The position numbers and the translations under genes were made by a program. From Kribbella italica (GTDB lineage: Bacteria > Actinomycetota > Actinomycetes > Propionibacteriales > Kribbellaceae): a stretch of DNA of 64,000 nucleotides. The stretch spans positions 7,874,001 through 7,938,000 of the forward strand of contig NZ_JACHMY010000001.1 of the NCBI RefSeq assembly GCF_014205135.1. The letters run 5' to 3'. Below, piece after piece: positions 18,406 through 26,054 of this stretch (position 1 is the stretch's first letter; the number at the start of each line of letters is the position of its first letter). The notes beneath the pieces were generated by a model. The model saw only the letters and a program-made list of their open reading frames with translations. It was not told the DNA's origin and ran no database searches.

Positions 18406-19111
18406 CGCGGAGCTCCAGGCCGAGGATCTGCTTGGTCAGCGGCCGGTCGGTGAGCACGAGCGCCGTGAGACGGTCGGCCGGACCCTCCTCGAACCACACC
18501 GCGCCGCCGGGCAGCTCGACTTTGGTGTCGTTCACCGGAAGCTCGGTCAGCTCGCTGAGCCAGCGTGCTGCTTCTTGGGGGTCAGGCGTCTCGATGACGA
18601 AGGCGGTCAGGTCGTGCGCGCCACGGTCGACCAGGTGCGCGGCGTACTGCTTGACCAGGGTGACGCGGTCGGGCGTGTAGGTGATGAAGAACGGCGCCCA
18701 CGCCGGGGCGTCGAGCAGGATCAGCTCCTGGAAGGAGACCGGCGATCCCTCGCGGGTGAACGTGTGCAGCTGGCACGGAACGCCCTGCTCCAGCAGCCGT
18801 TCCTGGGTCGCCGTGACGTCGGTGACGTTGATCGCGAAGTTCAGCGCGCCACCACCGGCGGCGATCAGCTGGTTGATCGTCGGTTGCCAGGAGATCGTCG
18901 ACACCCCGAACGGCGACGTCGCGAACTCGTCGGCGTCGACGATCGTGAGGATCTCCAGGTACCGCTCGTCGAGACGCCACCCGGCGTTCTGGAAACCGAG
19001 GTACGGCGGGTTCACGTGCGCCGGCAGTCCGGCGGCGGTGTAGGCCTCGGCGCCGGCGGCGACGTCCGGCACGCAGTGCAACAGGTGGTCGAACTCGGGA
19101 TTCTCAGGCAC
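18395..19111 (-). CDS. VOC/glyoxalase-like domain protein
   Basis: A 238-residue protein of the vicinal oxygen chelate superfamily (glyoxalase-like 3 type). The first module begins FDHLLHCVPDVAAGAEAYTAAG with the His that often binds metal, followed by HVNPPYLGFQNAGWRLDERYLEILTI with a conserved Glu. A second, weaker repeat covers about residues 150-238 (LTAFVIETPDPQEAARWLSEL). Such proteins include isomerases, lyases and antibiotic-binding proteins, and no specific reaction can be assigned. It is the first gene of a two-gene unit with the GNAT gene. Confidence 0.8.
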   Translation of the reverse strand: MPENPEFDHLLHCVPDVAAGAEAYTAAGLPAHVNPPYLGFQNAGWRLDERYLEILTIVDADEFATSPFGVSTISWQPTINQLIAAGGGALNFAINVTDVTATQERLLEQGVPCQLHTFTREGSPVSFQELILLDAPAWAPFFITYTPDRVTLVKQYAAHLVDRGAHDLTAFVIETPDPQEAARWLSELTELPVNDTKVELPGGAVWFEEGPADRLTALVLTDRPLTKQILGLELRGVS

Positions 19112-19170
19112 CTCGCGATCCTAAGAGACGGACGGGCCGAGGTGCACCACGGATCAGGCGCCGCTGCGGT

Positions 19171-19266
19171 ATCTGCACCACTCACCAACCCTTGTCTGCG
19201 AGAGTTGACACGGTTGGTTCACGCCTGGGGAGGCGGGGCCCGGGGTGGTTGGTGAGTGGTGGAGAT
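19171..19266. repeat. palindromic intergenic element, copy 2, with extra half-arm
   Basis: The arms 19171-19190 and 19247-19266 are complementary at 19 of 20 bases (ATCTGCACCACTCACCAACC with its partner). An additional left-arm-like sequence, GAGGTGCACCACGGATCA, lies just outside at about 19139-19156. This looks like a remnant of an older copy or a nested insertion. The element fills most of the divergent gap between the VOC gene and the dehydrogenase, so it is close to both promoters. Confidence 0.8.
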
Positions 19267-19312
19267 CCGGGTCGGGTAGCGGTGCGGGGTGGAGTGGCCT
19301 GAGGATGGCGGG

Positions 19313-20350
19313 ATGCGAGCGATTGTGGTTGAGCGGTACGGCGTACTGCCTACGGTGCAAGAGGTTGCGGAGCCTGAGGTTGCCGCGGGTGGGGTGGTGC
19401 TGAAGGTCGAGTCGACCGGGTTGTGCCGCAGCGACTGGCACGGGTGGCAGGGGCATGACTCGGACATCGTGCTGCCGCATGTGCCGGGGCATGAGGTGGC
19501 GGGGACGATCGCCGCGGTGGGGGACGGGGTGCAGGGGTGGGCGGTCGGGGATCGGGTGACGACGCCGTTCATCTGTGCTTGTGGGGAGTGTGAGCAGTGC
19601 TTGGAGGGGAATCACCAGGTCTGCCCCAACCAGTTGCAGCCCGGGTTCAACTACTGGGGGTCGTTTGCGGAGTACGTCGCTCTGCCGTTCGCCGCGGTGA
19701 ATCTGGTGCGGTTGCCGGAGGGGATGTCGTTCGACACGGCGGCGGGGTTGGGGTGCCGGTTCGCGACCTCGTTCCGGGCGGTGCATCAGGTGGGGAAGGT
19801 GCAGGCCGGTGAGGACGTCGTGGTGTTCGGGTGCGGGGGTGTGGGGTTGTCGGCGGTGATGATCGCAGCCGCGCTCGGGGCGCGGGTGGTTGCTGTGGAC
19901 ACCAATCCGGGGGCGTTGGAGCTGGCGCGGAAGTACGGGGCCGCGGAGATCGTGCAGGCTGGGCCGGATGCTGTGGAGGAGATTCGGGCGCTGACCGGCG
20001 GTGGGCCTCGGGTGACGATGGATGCGCTCGGGTCGAACGAGATCGTGCAGCAGGCGTTGCGGGTGTTGCGGCCGCGGGGGCGGCATCTGCAGGTCGGGTT
20101 GCTGCCGGACGGCGTACGGCTGGATGTTTCGCGGGTGATCGGGCAGGAGCTGCAGTGGCTCGGGAGTCACGGGATGGCGGCGCACACGTATCCGGAGATG
20201 CTGGGGATGGTGGCGTCCGGTGTGCTGAGGCCGGCTGATCTGGTGACGCGGGTGATTGGGTTGGACGACGTACCGGCTGCGCTGGACGAGCTGTCGGCTG
20301 GTACGCCGGCTGGTGTGACCGTGATTCGGCCGTCAGGCGTCCTTGGGTAG
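19313..20350 (+). CDS. zinc-dependent alcohol dehydrogenase
   Basis: A 345-residue medium-chain dehydrogenase. Catalytic zinc ligands are in GLCRSDWHGW (Cys) and PGHEVAGTI (His-Glu). The structural zinc lobe is CACGECEQCLEGNHQVC, and the Rossmann motif is GCGGVGLSAVM. It would oxidise an alcohol with NAD(P)+. Family-like sequence begins at MRAIVVERYG. I therefore use the ATG at 19313, which has GAGGA at a good distance, rather than the in-frame start at 19289. It overlaps the 3' end of the opposite gene by 18 bases. Codon use is noticeably richer in GGG/GTG and lower in third-position C than in its neighbours. The substrate is unknown. Confidence 0.88.
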   Translation: MRAIVVERYGVLPTVQEVAEPEVAAGGVVLKVESTGLCRSDWHGWQGHDSDIVLPHVPGHEVAGTIAAVGDGVQGWAVGDRVTTPFICACGECEQCLEGNHQVCPNQLQPGFNYWGSFAEYVALPFAAVNLVRLPEGMSFDTAAGLGCRFATSFRAVHQVGKVQAGEDVVVFGCGGVGLSAVMIAAALGARVVAVDTNPGALELARKYGAAEIVQAGPDAVEEIRALTGGGPRVTMDALGSNEIVQQALRVLRPRGRHLQVGLLPDGVRLDVSRVIGQELQWLGSHGMAAHTYPEMLGMVASGVLRPADLVTRVIGLDDVPAALDELSAGTPAGVTVIRPSGVLG

Positions 20351-21214
20351 GCGGGCGAGCAGGGTTTCGAGCATCTGGCGGGTGGTCGCGAAGTAGCTGT
20401 TCTCGTGGTTCAGCGCGCGGTGGAACGCGGCGAGCTCGGCGCTGGTGATCGTGCTCGAGAACGTGCTGATCTCGGTGAGGTCGAGGCGCCGGTTGAACAG
20501 GTGCACGGTGTCGCGCCAGCGGTGCAGCAGGCCGACGAGCTCGGCGTCGCGGTGCAGGCCGAGGGCGCCGGAGACGAGCGCGAGATCGACGGCCGAGACG
20601 ACCAGGCGGGGGTAGACCTGGCGGTGGCTCGGCGGGGTGGGTGAGAAGCGTTCGTCGGCGAGGAGCTTGGTGTTCTCCTGCAGCTCGTCGGCGACGGCGC
20701 GCAGCACCTCGCTGCGGCGTTCGGCGGCGGCGGTGAGACGCTCGACGAAGATGCCGGTCAGGCCGGCGATCAGGGTGAGTGAGTTGACGGCCGGTTCCCA
20801 GCGGCTGTTGTCGGGCTTGAAGAACCAGATCACGCCGAGAACGAACGCCACCGCCAGCAGGCCGTAGCTGACGACGGAGACGACCGTACGGGGGTACGCC
20901 GCCCAGGCGGGCCTGTTTGTTGCCTCGGGCAACGCTTTGGTGAGTCGGCGCAGGCGCCCCAGCGCCCGCAGCCGCGCGGTCGCGATCCGCCGCTCGGGGG
21001 TGGAGGGGCGGGGGCTGTCGTCGGCTCCTTCGCTTCGCTCGGCGCCCGCTGGTGTGTCGGGTCTGGTGCCCTCGTCGGTGGCCGGTACTTGGGAGCGGGG
21101 CGCGCCGGTCTCGCCTTCGCTTCGCTCGGCGGGGTCCGCGCCAGGCCGCCCACCGTCCGCGCCGGGGCCACGCCCGGCGCCGCTCCCCGGCGTACCGGTT
21201 GGTCGGGTGTTCAT
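20333..21214 (-). CDS. two-TM membrane protein paired with an EgtD-like methyltransferase
   Basis: A 293-residue protein I do not recognise. The first 75 residues are low-complexity Pro/Gly/Glu/Arg sequence that contains PAERSEGE and GAERSEGA, the translated form of a short actinobacterial DNA repeat. Two membrane segments follow (TVVSVVSYGLLAVAFVLGVIWFF, about 110-132, and AVNSLTLIAGLTGIFVERL, about 142-160). A soluble helical C-terminal domain of about 130 residues rich in Arg, Glu and Leu should face the cytoplasm. The start ATG overlaps the stop of the upstream methyltransferase by 4 bases, so the two are co-expressed and may form a unit. Confidence 0.7.
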   Translation of the reverse strand: MNTRPTGTPGSGAGRGPGADGGRPGADPAERSEGETGAPRSQVPATDEGTRPDTPAGAERSEGADDSPRPSTPERRIATARLRALGRLRRLTKALPEATNRPAWAAYPRTVVSVVSYGLLAVAFVLGVIWFFKPDNSRWEPAVNSLTLIAGLTGIFVERLTAAAERRSEVLRAVADELQENTKLLADERFSPTPPSHRQVYPRLVVSAVDLALVSGALGLHRDAELVGLLHRWRDTVHLFNRRLDLTEISTFSSTITSAELAAFHRALNHENSYFATTRQMLETLLARLPKDA

Positions 21215-22356
21215 CGCCAGATGTCGTCGGCCAGGGAGCTGGTGGTCTGGGCGGAGCCGGGGGCTAGCAGGAGCAGGTCGAGGCCGAAGGGGCTTGGGCG
21301 GCGGGTGCGGCGGAAGCGGGAGCGGGCGTGCTCGATCGGGTTCAGCTCGCAGGCGGAGGTGAGCTTCTTCAGCCGGTCGGTGGAGAACTTGCGGGTCGTG
21401 TAGAGCAGGATCGTGTCGCCCTTGTCGAGCGGGACGGCGGTGTGGTCCGGCAGGCCCATCACGATCTGGTCGGGGGTGTTGTTCTGCCAGACGATCTTCA
21501 CCAGCAGGGCGTCGTCGTCCTCGACCTCGCCGCGGAAGTCGAGGTTGTCCAGCTCGATCCGCAGGTCGGTGTTGTACCGCAGCGCGCTGGTGACGAACTC
21601 CGCGAACGCCCGCGTCTGGTGGTACTCCTCGGCGGCCTCCTTCGCCGTCTCCGCGTTCAGCGCGTTCGTACTGGCGACCTCGAGCAGCAACCGGTCCTGC
21701 GGGCGGAGCACCTTCGTGAGGGTCTGCAGCAGTTCCAGATCGCTCTCGAAGTTGGCCAGCGTGTTGCCGGTCAGCCCGTACAGCAGCGGCTCATCGCCGA
21801 CGAGCTTGGCCAGCATCTGCCCGAGCTGCTCGACGTTGTCGGCGATCGAGAAGTCCAGCTGGACCGGCAGCACCTGCGCCATCGGGAAGCCCGCGCCGCG
21901 GACCGGTTCGAGCGTGCCGAGCCGGAGCATCTCCGAGCTCATGTCGACCGGGATGTAGAACATGTCCGGGTTGTACCGGTGCAGATCGGCGACGATCGTG
22001 CGGTCCTTGACGCCCGTCCCCACACCCAGGCTGACGAAGTGGAACCCGCCGTGGTCGACGTGGGGCCGGACCTGTCGCCAGTGCCGCTGGAACGACTCGG
22101 CGCCGGCCTTCATCACCAGGTAGAACGGGTCGTTGGTCGCGTTCGCCCAGGCGATCGTCGGGCCGATTCCCCAGTACGAGAAGCCGGACGTGATCTGCTT
22201 GCCGTCCCCGGTCGTCGAGAACGGGCCGCGCAGGTCGCCGGTCAGCGTGGCCAGCTTGTCGGTCTGGTCCTCACCGACCAGCAGCAACGACCAGGAGAAG
22301 TCGTCGTCGACCAGTGCTTTCTCGAGCTTCCTGATCACGTGCACCGGCTCGCTCAC
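21211..22356 (-). CDS. EgtD-like (Methyltransf_33) SAM-dependent methyltransferase homologue
   Basis: A protein of about 381 residues resembling the histidine-specific methyltransferase family (EgtD fold). SAM-site motifs are FVSLGVGTGVKDRTIVADL, then FYIPVDMSSEMLRLG, and GLTGNTLANFESDLE, which matches the LxGNxxxNF of EgtD. The N-terminal substrate region of true EgtD (YDxxGSxLFDxI) is not visible, and no egtB-like gene is nearby. Ergothioneine synthesis is therefore not supported and the substrate is unknown. A TTG at 22374 is in frame, but GGGAGGGG lies between it and the GTG at 22356, which I take as the start. It is coupled to the two-TM gene by an ATGA overlap. Confidence 0.75.
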   Translation of the reverse strand: MSEPVHVIRKLEKALVDDDFSWSLLLVGEDQTDKLATLTGDLRGPFSTTGDGKQITSGFSYWGIGPTIAWANATNDPFYLVMKAGAESFQRHWRQVRPHVDHGGFHFVSLGVGTGVKDRTIVADLHRYNPDMFYIPVDMSSEMLRLGTLEPVRGAGFPMAQVLPVQLDFSIADNVEQLGQMLAKLVGDEPLLYGLTGNTLANFESDLELLQTLTKVLRPQDRLLLEVASTNALNAETAKEAAEEYHQTRAFAEFVTSALRYNTDLRIELDNLDFRGEVEDDDALLVKIVWQNNTPDQIVMGLPDHTAVPLDKGDTILLYTTRKFSTDRLKKLTSACELNPIEHARSRFRRTRRPSPFGLDLLLLAPGSAQTTSSLADDIWR

Positions 22357-22448
22357 CGCGGCAACCCCTCCCAAAGGCGTGGGCGCTCAGGTTATCGGTT
22401 GCCGCCGACGCTCGCAGTCCGGAAACCCGCTCCCGCGTCGCGCACCCT

Positions 22449-22531
22449 GACGTCCGAAGAACCCGCTTGCGTCCGAAGAACCCGAGGCTATAGGGCTCGG
22501 TTCTTCGGACGCAGCGAGATTCTTCGGACGC
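22449..22531. terminator. double hairpin with four TCCGAAGAA repeats
   Basis: The nonamer TCCGAAGAA occurs twice in direct and twice in inverted orientation. The inner pair forms a stem of about 17 bases (GCGTCCGAAGAACCCGAG, 22469-22486, with 22496-22512, one bulge) and the outer pair can form a second stem. It lies downstream of the cold-shock gene and upstream of the methyltransferase. It is probably the cold-shock terminator, and may have arisen by local duplication. Confidence 0.7.
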
Positions 22532-22562
22532 TAGCCGGGGCAGGGGGAGAGGTTGGCCAGGG

Positions 22563-22763
22563 TCAGACCGGGGTGACCGTGTCGGCCTCGCGGCCCTTGG
22601 GGCCGTCGACGACCTCGAACTCGACCTGCTGGCCGTCCTCGAGGGTCTTGTACCCGTCGGAGACGATCCGGCTCCAGTGGACGAACACGTCGTCCTGCCC
22701 GTCGACCGCCAAGAACCCGTAGCCCTTGTCGGCGTTGAACCACTTCACGGTGCCGCGCACCAT
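22563..22763 (-). CDS. cold-shock protein, CspA family
   Basis: A 66-residue single cold-shock domain, an RNA/ssDNA-binding five-strand barrel acting as an RNA chaperone. RNP1 reads KGYGFLAV (normally KGFGFI) and RNP2 reads DVFVHWS (normally VFVHFS). The first strand, GTVKWFNADKGYGF, is canonical. The length is normal. Position 2 of RNP1 is Tyr and the residue after VFVH is Trp, so the aromatic platform is kept with substitutions. It is monocistronic with a strong hairpin region behind it. A 5' leader toward 22820 is short and shows no clear cold box. Confidence 0.93.
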   Translation of the reverse strand: MVRGTVKWFNADKGYGFLAVDGQDDVFVHWSRIVSDGYKTLEDGQQVEFEVVDGPKGREADTVTPV

Positions 22764-22819
22764 TGGAAACTCCCGTGACCCTCAACGGGACCCGCGTACT
22801 CGGGTCCCTCCGGTGCCCG

Positions 22820-24142
22820 TCAGCCGGAGTGCGGCCGTGCCGAGCGGTCCACCAGACTAGCCGAACCTGCCTCGGTACGCCGGACCGGTGTCCGACGTGC
22901 ACCACCGTCCAACGGTGTGTTCTCCCCGCCGCCCACGCCTGGAAGAGCGTCGGCCGGGCCATCCGGACGGGGTTGGACGGTGGTGCGCGTCGACGTGACG
23001 AGCGCCGTCAGCAACGCCGCGGCGACCAGGATCGCGCTGCACCACAGGGGCGCTCGGTCACCGGTCAAGGTGATGCCGATACCGCCCGCAACAGGGCCCA
23101 GTACGGCGCCCACGTTGAGCGCGGCCGTGGCCAGGCCGCCGGCCAGTACGGGCGACTCCGCGCCGGCGTACAGGGCGAGCGAGATCAGCGTCGATCCGAC
23201 CGCGAACGACAGCAGACCCTGAACGAAGACGAGCGCGACAGCGGCGGCCGTCAACTGGGCGGTCGAGGCGAACAGGCACCAGCCCAGCAGGAGCGCGACC
23301 CCCGCAGCGGCCAGTACGCCGTGCGCCTGGCGGTCGGCGTACCGGCCGGCGAGGGTGACGCCCGCGAAGGAGCCCAGGCCGAACAGCATCAGCAACGCCG
23401 GGATCCAGGAGCGATCGAGGCCGGTGACCTCGGTGAGGATCGGGGCGAGGTAGGTGAACGTGCAGAAGGTTGCCCCGTTCACCAAGGCCCCGAGCGCGAG
23501 GAGTACGACGAGCCGCGCGCTCGGGCGAAGGCGCGCGACGGGAGGTTGCGTCGCGTCGGCCGGTGCGTCGTCGTACGGCGTGATCCGGTCGCTCGGGATC
23601 GACCGGAAGATCGCGACCAGCGCGGGCAGGCAGATCAGCGCGACGGCCCAGAACGCCGAGCGCCAGCCGAGGTGCTGCCCGAGCCAGGCCCCGGCCGGTA
23701 CGCCGGCGATGCAGGCGAGCGTCGTACCGGCCAGCAGTACGGCGGTCGCGCGGCCCTTCGCTTCGACCAGCGTGGACGCGGTCGCCAGTGCGACAGCAAG
23801 GAACCCCGCGTTGGCCAGCGCCGCGACCAGGCGCGTGATCAGCAGCAGAGTGAAGTCGTCGGCCAGCGCACCGACGACATGGGCGAGCAGGAAGACCGTC
23901 AGGGTCACCAGCAGCGTGAGGCGCCGCGGCCAGCGACGGCCGAGCACGGCGATCGTCGGCGCGCCGACGACCATGCCGAGCGCGAACGCCGACGTGAGCC
24001 AGCCCGCGGTAGGGATCGAGACGGCGAGATCGGTGGCGATCTCCGGGGTGAGCCCGGAGAGCATGAATTCGGAGGTCGCCTGGGCGAACACGGCCAGGGC
24101 GAGCAGGTACAGCAGGCTGGGCAGATTGAAGAGCAAGGGCAT
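22820..24142 (-). CDS. MFS efflux transporter, Cmx/CmrA-like
   Basis: A 440-residue major facilitator with 12 predicted helices. The N terminus MPLLFNLPSLLYLLALAVFA followed by QATSEFMLSGLTPEIATDL closely recalls the Cmx/CmrA chloramphenicol exporters, with the loop motif GRRWPRR after helix 2. Helix 5 carries GVPAGAWLGQ, the antiporter motif of drug exporters. I start at the ATG at 24142 with GGAG 8 bases upstream; an in-frame ATG at 24199 lies in the structured leader. The last 50 or so residues are not family-like. They are read through a palindromic intergenic element (22893-22992), so the natural C terminus has been replaced or extended. Drug export is likely, but the substrate is unproven. 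Confidence 0.85.
   Translation of the reverse strand: MPLLFNLPSLLYLLALAVFAQATSEFMLSGLTPEIATDLAVSIPTAGWLTSAFALGMVVGAPTIAVLGRRWPRRLTLLVTLTVFLLAHVVGALADDFTLLLITRLVAALANAGFLAVALATASTLVEAKGRATAVLLAGTTLACIAGVPAGAWLGQHLGWRSAFWAVALICLPALVAIFRSIPSDRITPYDDAPADATQPPVARLRPSARLVVLLALGALVNGATFCTFTYLAPILTEVTGLDRSWIPALLMLFGLGSFAGVTLAGRYADRQAHGVLAAAGVALLLGWCLFASTAQLTAAAVALVFVQGLLSFAVGSTLISLALYAGAESPVLAGGLATAALNVGAVLGPVAGGIGITLTGDRAPLWCSAILVAAALLTALVTSTRTTVQPRPDGPADALPGVGGGENTPLDGGARRTPVRRTEAGSASLVDRSARPHSG
22893..22992. repeat. palindromic intergenic element, copy 3, inside the MFS 3' end
   Basis: The arms 22893-22913 and 22972-22992 are complementary at 20 of 21 bases and carry the family core GTGCACCAC. 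This copy lies within the last part of the MFS reading frame, so its sequence is translated into the tail of the transporter. The stop codon falls about 70 bases beyond it. Confidence 0.85.
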
Positions 24143-24350
24143 CGAGGACTCCACGACCACGAGAGCGATGGACGCGGCAGAGCTGCCGCGCGGGAACACA
24201 CATCGCCGACGGCCCGGAACAGGCTGAAGCCCGCACCGGCTGCGGTGCGGGCGAACGATCAGCCACCGAACAGTCGGTGGCTAGCCTCTGTCGGCCTCGG
24301 GCGTGGACACACCGGAATCCTAGAAGCGTGAACTGCCGAACCGCAAAGCG
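24143..24350 (-). promoter_or_regulatory. structured leader of the efflux gene (attenuator candidate)
   Basis: Two strong hairpins lie in the leader: AGCCACCGA with TCGGTGGCT (24261-24282) and GCCCGCACCG with CGGTGCGGGC (24229-24252), both perfect with 4-base loops. Neither is followed by a T-run on the coding strand. Efflux genes of the Cmx/CmlR type are often controlled by ribosome stalling in a leader, and this structure would suit that. I could not fix a leader peptide with confidence. Confidence 0.5.
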
Positions 24351-24530
24351 TTAACTGCGGCGGGAGGCGGCCAGGCCTACCGCGCCGGCGACGACCAGGA
24401 GGATTGCGGCGGTCAGGCCGAGGTCGTCGGTCTGGACGAGGCCTTCCTCGTTGAGCAGGTAGATGGTCGCGGCGCCGGTCAGGACGGTGCCGGTGATGAC
24501 GCCGGGGACGTCCGCCTTCGTCTTCCTCAT
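24351..24530 (-). CDS. 59-residue two-TM membrane microprotein of the PspC island
   Basis: A small membrane protein beginning MRKTKADVPGV, with hydrophobic segments GVITGTVLTGAATIYLL (about 10-26) and LGLTAAILLVVAGAVGLAA (about 37-55), and a basic end (SRRS). Its ATG overlaps the stop of the upstream PspC gene in an ATGA, a strong sign of translational coupling and of a real gene despite its length. It may be a helper subunit of the PspC protein or a small envelope-stress protein. No family is recognised. Confidence 0.75.
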   Translation of the reverse strand: MRKTKADVPGVITGTVLTGAATIYLLNEEGLVQTDDLGLTAAILLVVAGAVGLAASRRS

Positions 24531-25849
24531 CCGCGCTCCACCGTGATGCTGCCGAGTTTGAGCTGGGCGTCGATGACGACCTTCTGCGGTCCGGCCTTGC
24601 CGTCGGCGCCGAGGTCGTTCAGCACGACCTTGGCCTCGTGGCCGCCTTCGCGCTGCCCGCCCAGGCCGATCACCTCGCCGGCCTGCGCGCTCAGCGTACC
24701 GGTGACGTCCACGTTGGCCGGCAGCTTCAGCACGACCTCGCCGAGGCCGCCGTCGATCGTGATGTGCGCACCGGGAGCGAACGTCGACTTGGTCATGTCG
24801 ACGTGCACCGACCCGGCGTCGAACGTGTAGTTGTTGCTGGTCGCGGTGATCGGCTGGTCCGGTGTCGCGACCACGTTGACGTCCTTGAAGTCGCGCGGCA
24901 CGCTCGGGAAGATCGTGGCGGCCGCGACGCCGACCGCGAGCAGGAGGCCGAGCGGGAGCAGCGCCATCGTGCGGCCGAGGAACCCGCCGATCAGCATCCC
25001 GGCGCCGAGCGTCGCGAGGCCGATCGCGAGCATCGTCGGGGTCGACGAACCGGCGATCCAGGCGATCGCGATCGCCAGGCCGGTCAGCGCGAGGACGGCG
25101 GGCTTCACCCCACGCATGCCCTTGACCGGCGGCTCGGCGGGCCGCGTCGGCACCGGGGTGTAGGTGGTGGTGGGCGGCTCGTCGACGTACAGGCCCAGGG
25201 GGTCGTCCTCGGTCCACACCGGCTGGACCGATTCGACGGTGCGGTCCTGTGGTCGCCGGGTGGCCGAGGACGACATGCCCGCCGGGGGAGGTGGCGGGCT
25301 GTTCTGGGGAGCGACGTACTGCGTGGTCTGCTGGTTCTGGGCGTACGGCGGGGTGCCGGGCTGCGGGAGCCTGGCGTCCTGCGGGCGGCCGTGCAGGTTC
25401 GCCGGCGACCAGTGCGCACCGCCGCCCTTCTTCGGCTTGCGCTTGAAGAGGAACAGCACGATCAGTACGAGGACCACCAGCGGCCCTGGGATCAGCTTGC
25501 CGACGTCGAAGGACGACATCACCGCGATCGCCAGGAACACGCAGATCCCGAGGACGACCGGCCACAGCCACGGGTGGTCGGGGCGGACGCGGTTGCCGAG
25601 CAGGCCCTCGACCGGGGCCCGGTCCGAGCCCTCGTCGGGCAGCAGGATCCAGCCGGCGGCGTAGAACAGGATGCCCGGGCCGGCGAGCACCAGGACGGCC
25701 ATCAGGACACGGACCAGCACCGGGTCGACGTTCAGCGCGCGGGCCACGCCGCCGCAGACGCCGGACACCATCCGGTCGCTTCTGCTCCGTCGCCAGCTCT
25801 GCACGTCGCGCAGCTGGGTGCGATCGAAGCCGCTCTGGTTCTGCTCCAT
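24527..25849 (-). CDS. PspC-domain membrane protein with LiaF-like C-terminal domain
   Basis: A 440-residue envelope protein. The N-terminal PspC domain is RMVSGVCGGVARALNVDPVLVRVLMAVLVLAGPGILFYAAGWILLP (about 26-71). A hydrophobic hairpin follows, then a Pro-rich cytoplasmic linker (about 135-225), two or three more membrane segments (about 240-310), and a C-terminal beta-helix-like domain (about 330-440) with the repeats typical of LiaF/DUF1707-associated stress proteins (DVTGTLSAQAGEVIGLGG). It is divergent from a PspC histidine kinase and its regulator, so it is probably their target and feedback partner in sensing membrane or wall damage. It is coupled to the microprotein gene downstream. 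Confidence 0.85.
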   Translation of the reverse strand: MEQNQSGFDRTQLRDVQSWRRSRSDRMVSGVCGGVARALNVDPVLVRVLMAVLVLAGPGILFYAAGWILLPDEGSDRAPVEGLLGNRVRPDHPWLWPVVLGICVFLAIAVMSSFDVGKLIPGPLVVLVLIVLFLFKRKPKKGGGAHWSPANLHGRPQDARLPQPGTPPYAQNQQTTQYVAPQNSPPPPPAGMSSSATRRPQDRTVESVQPVWTEDDPLGLYVDEPPTTTYTPVPTRPAEPPVKGMRGVKPAVLALTGLAIAIAWIAGSSTPTMLAIGLATLGAGMLIGGFLGRTMALLPLGLLLAVGVAAATIFPSVPRDFKDVNVVATPDQPITATSNNYTFDAGSVHVDMTKSTFAPGAHITIDGGLGEVVLKLPANVDVTGTLSAQAGEVIGLGGQREGGHEAKVVLNDLGADGKAGPQKVVIDAQLKLGSITVERG

Positions 25850-26054
25850 GACACCGATAGTGTCTCGCGCCGGGCCCCGGCGACATCGGGGATCCCCCTC
25901 TGCCGACCCCTGGAACTTGCCGGTCGGCGCGGATCCCAGGCGGAGACTCCGGGTTGTCCCCGATCCGACCCTGACCGCGGGGGGCCCGCGCTGAGGTGGC
26001 GTCCGGGGACAAGCCTGCTGGTGTCGGCCCGGTCCGCATGTGACGATCGTGGTG

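Noticed and set aside
21211..22356. EgtD of ergothioneine synthesis
   Set aside because: SAM motifs match, but the N-terminal histidine-binding region is missing and no egtB, egtC or egtE is adjacent.
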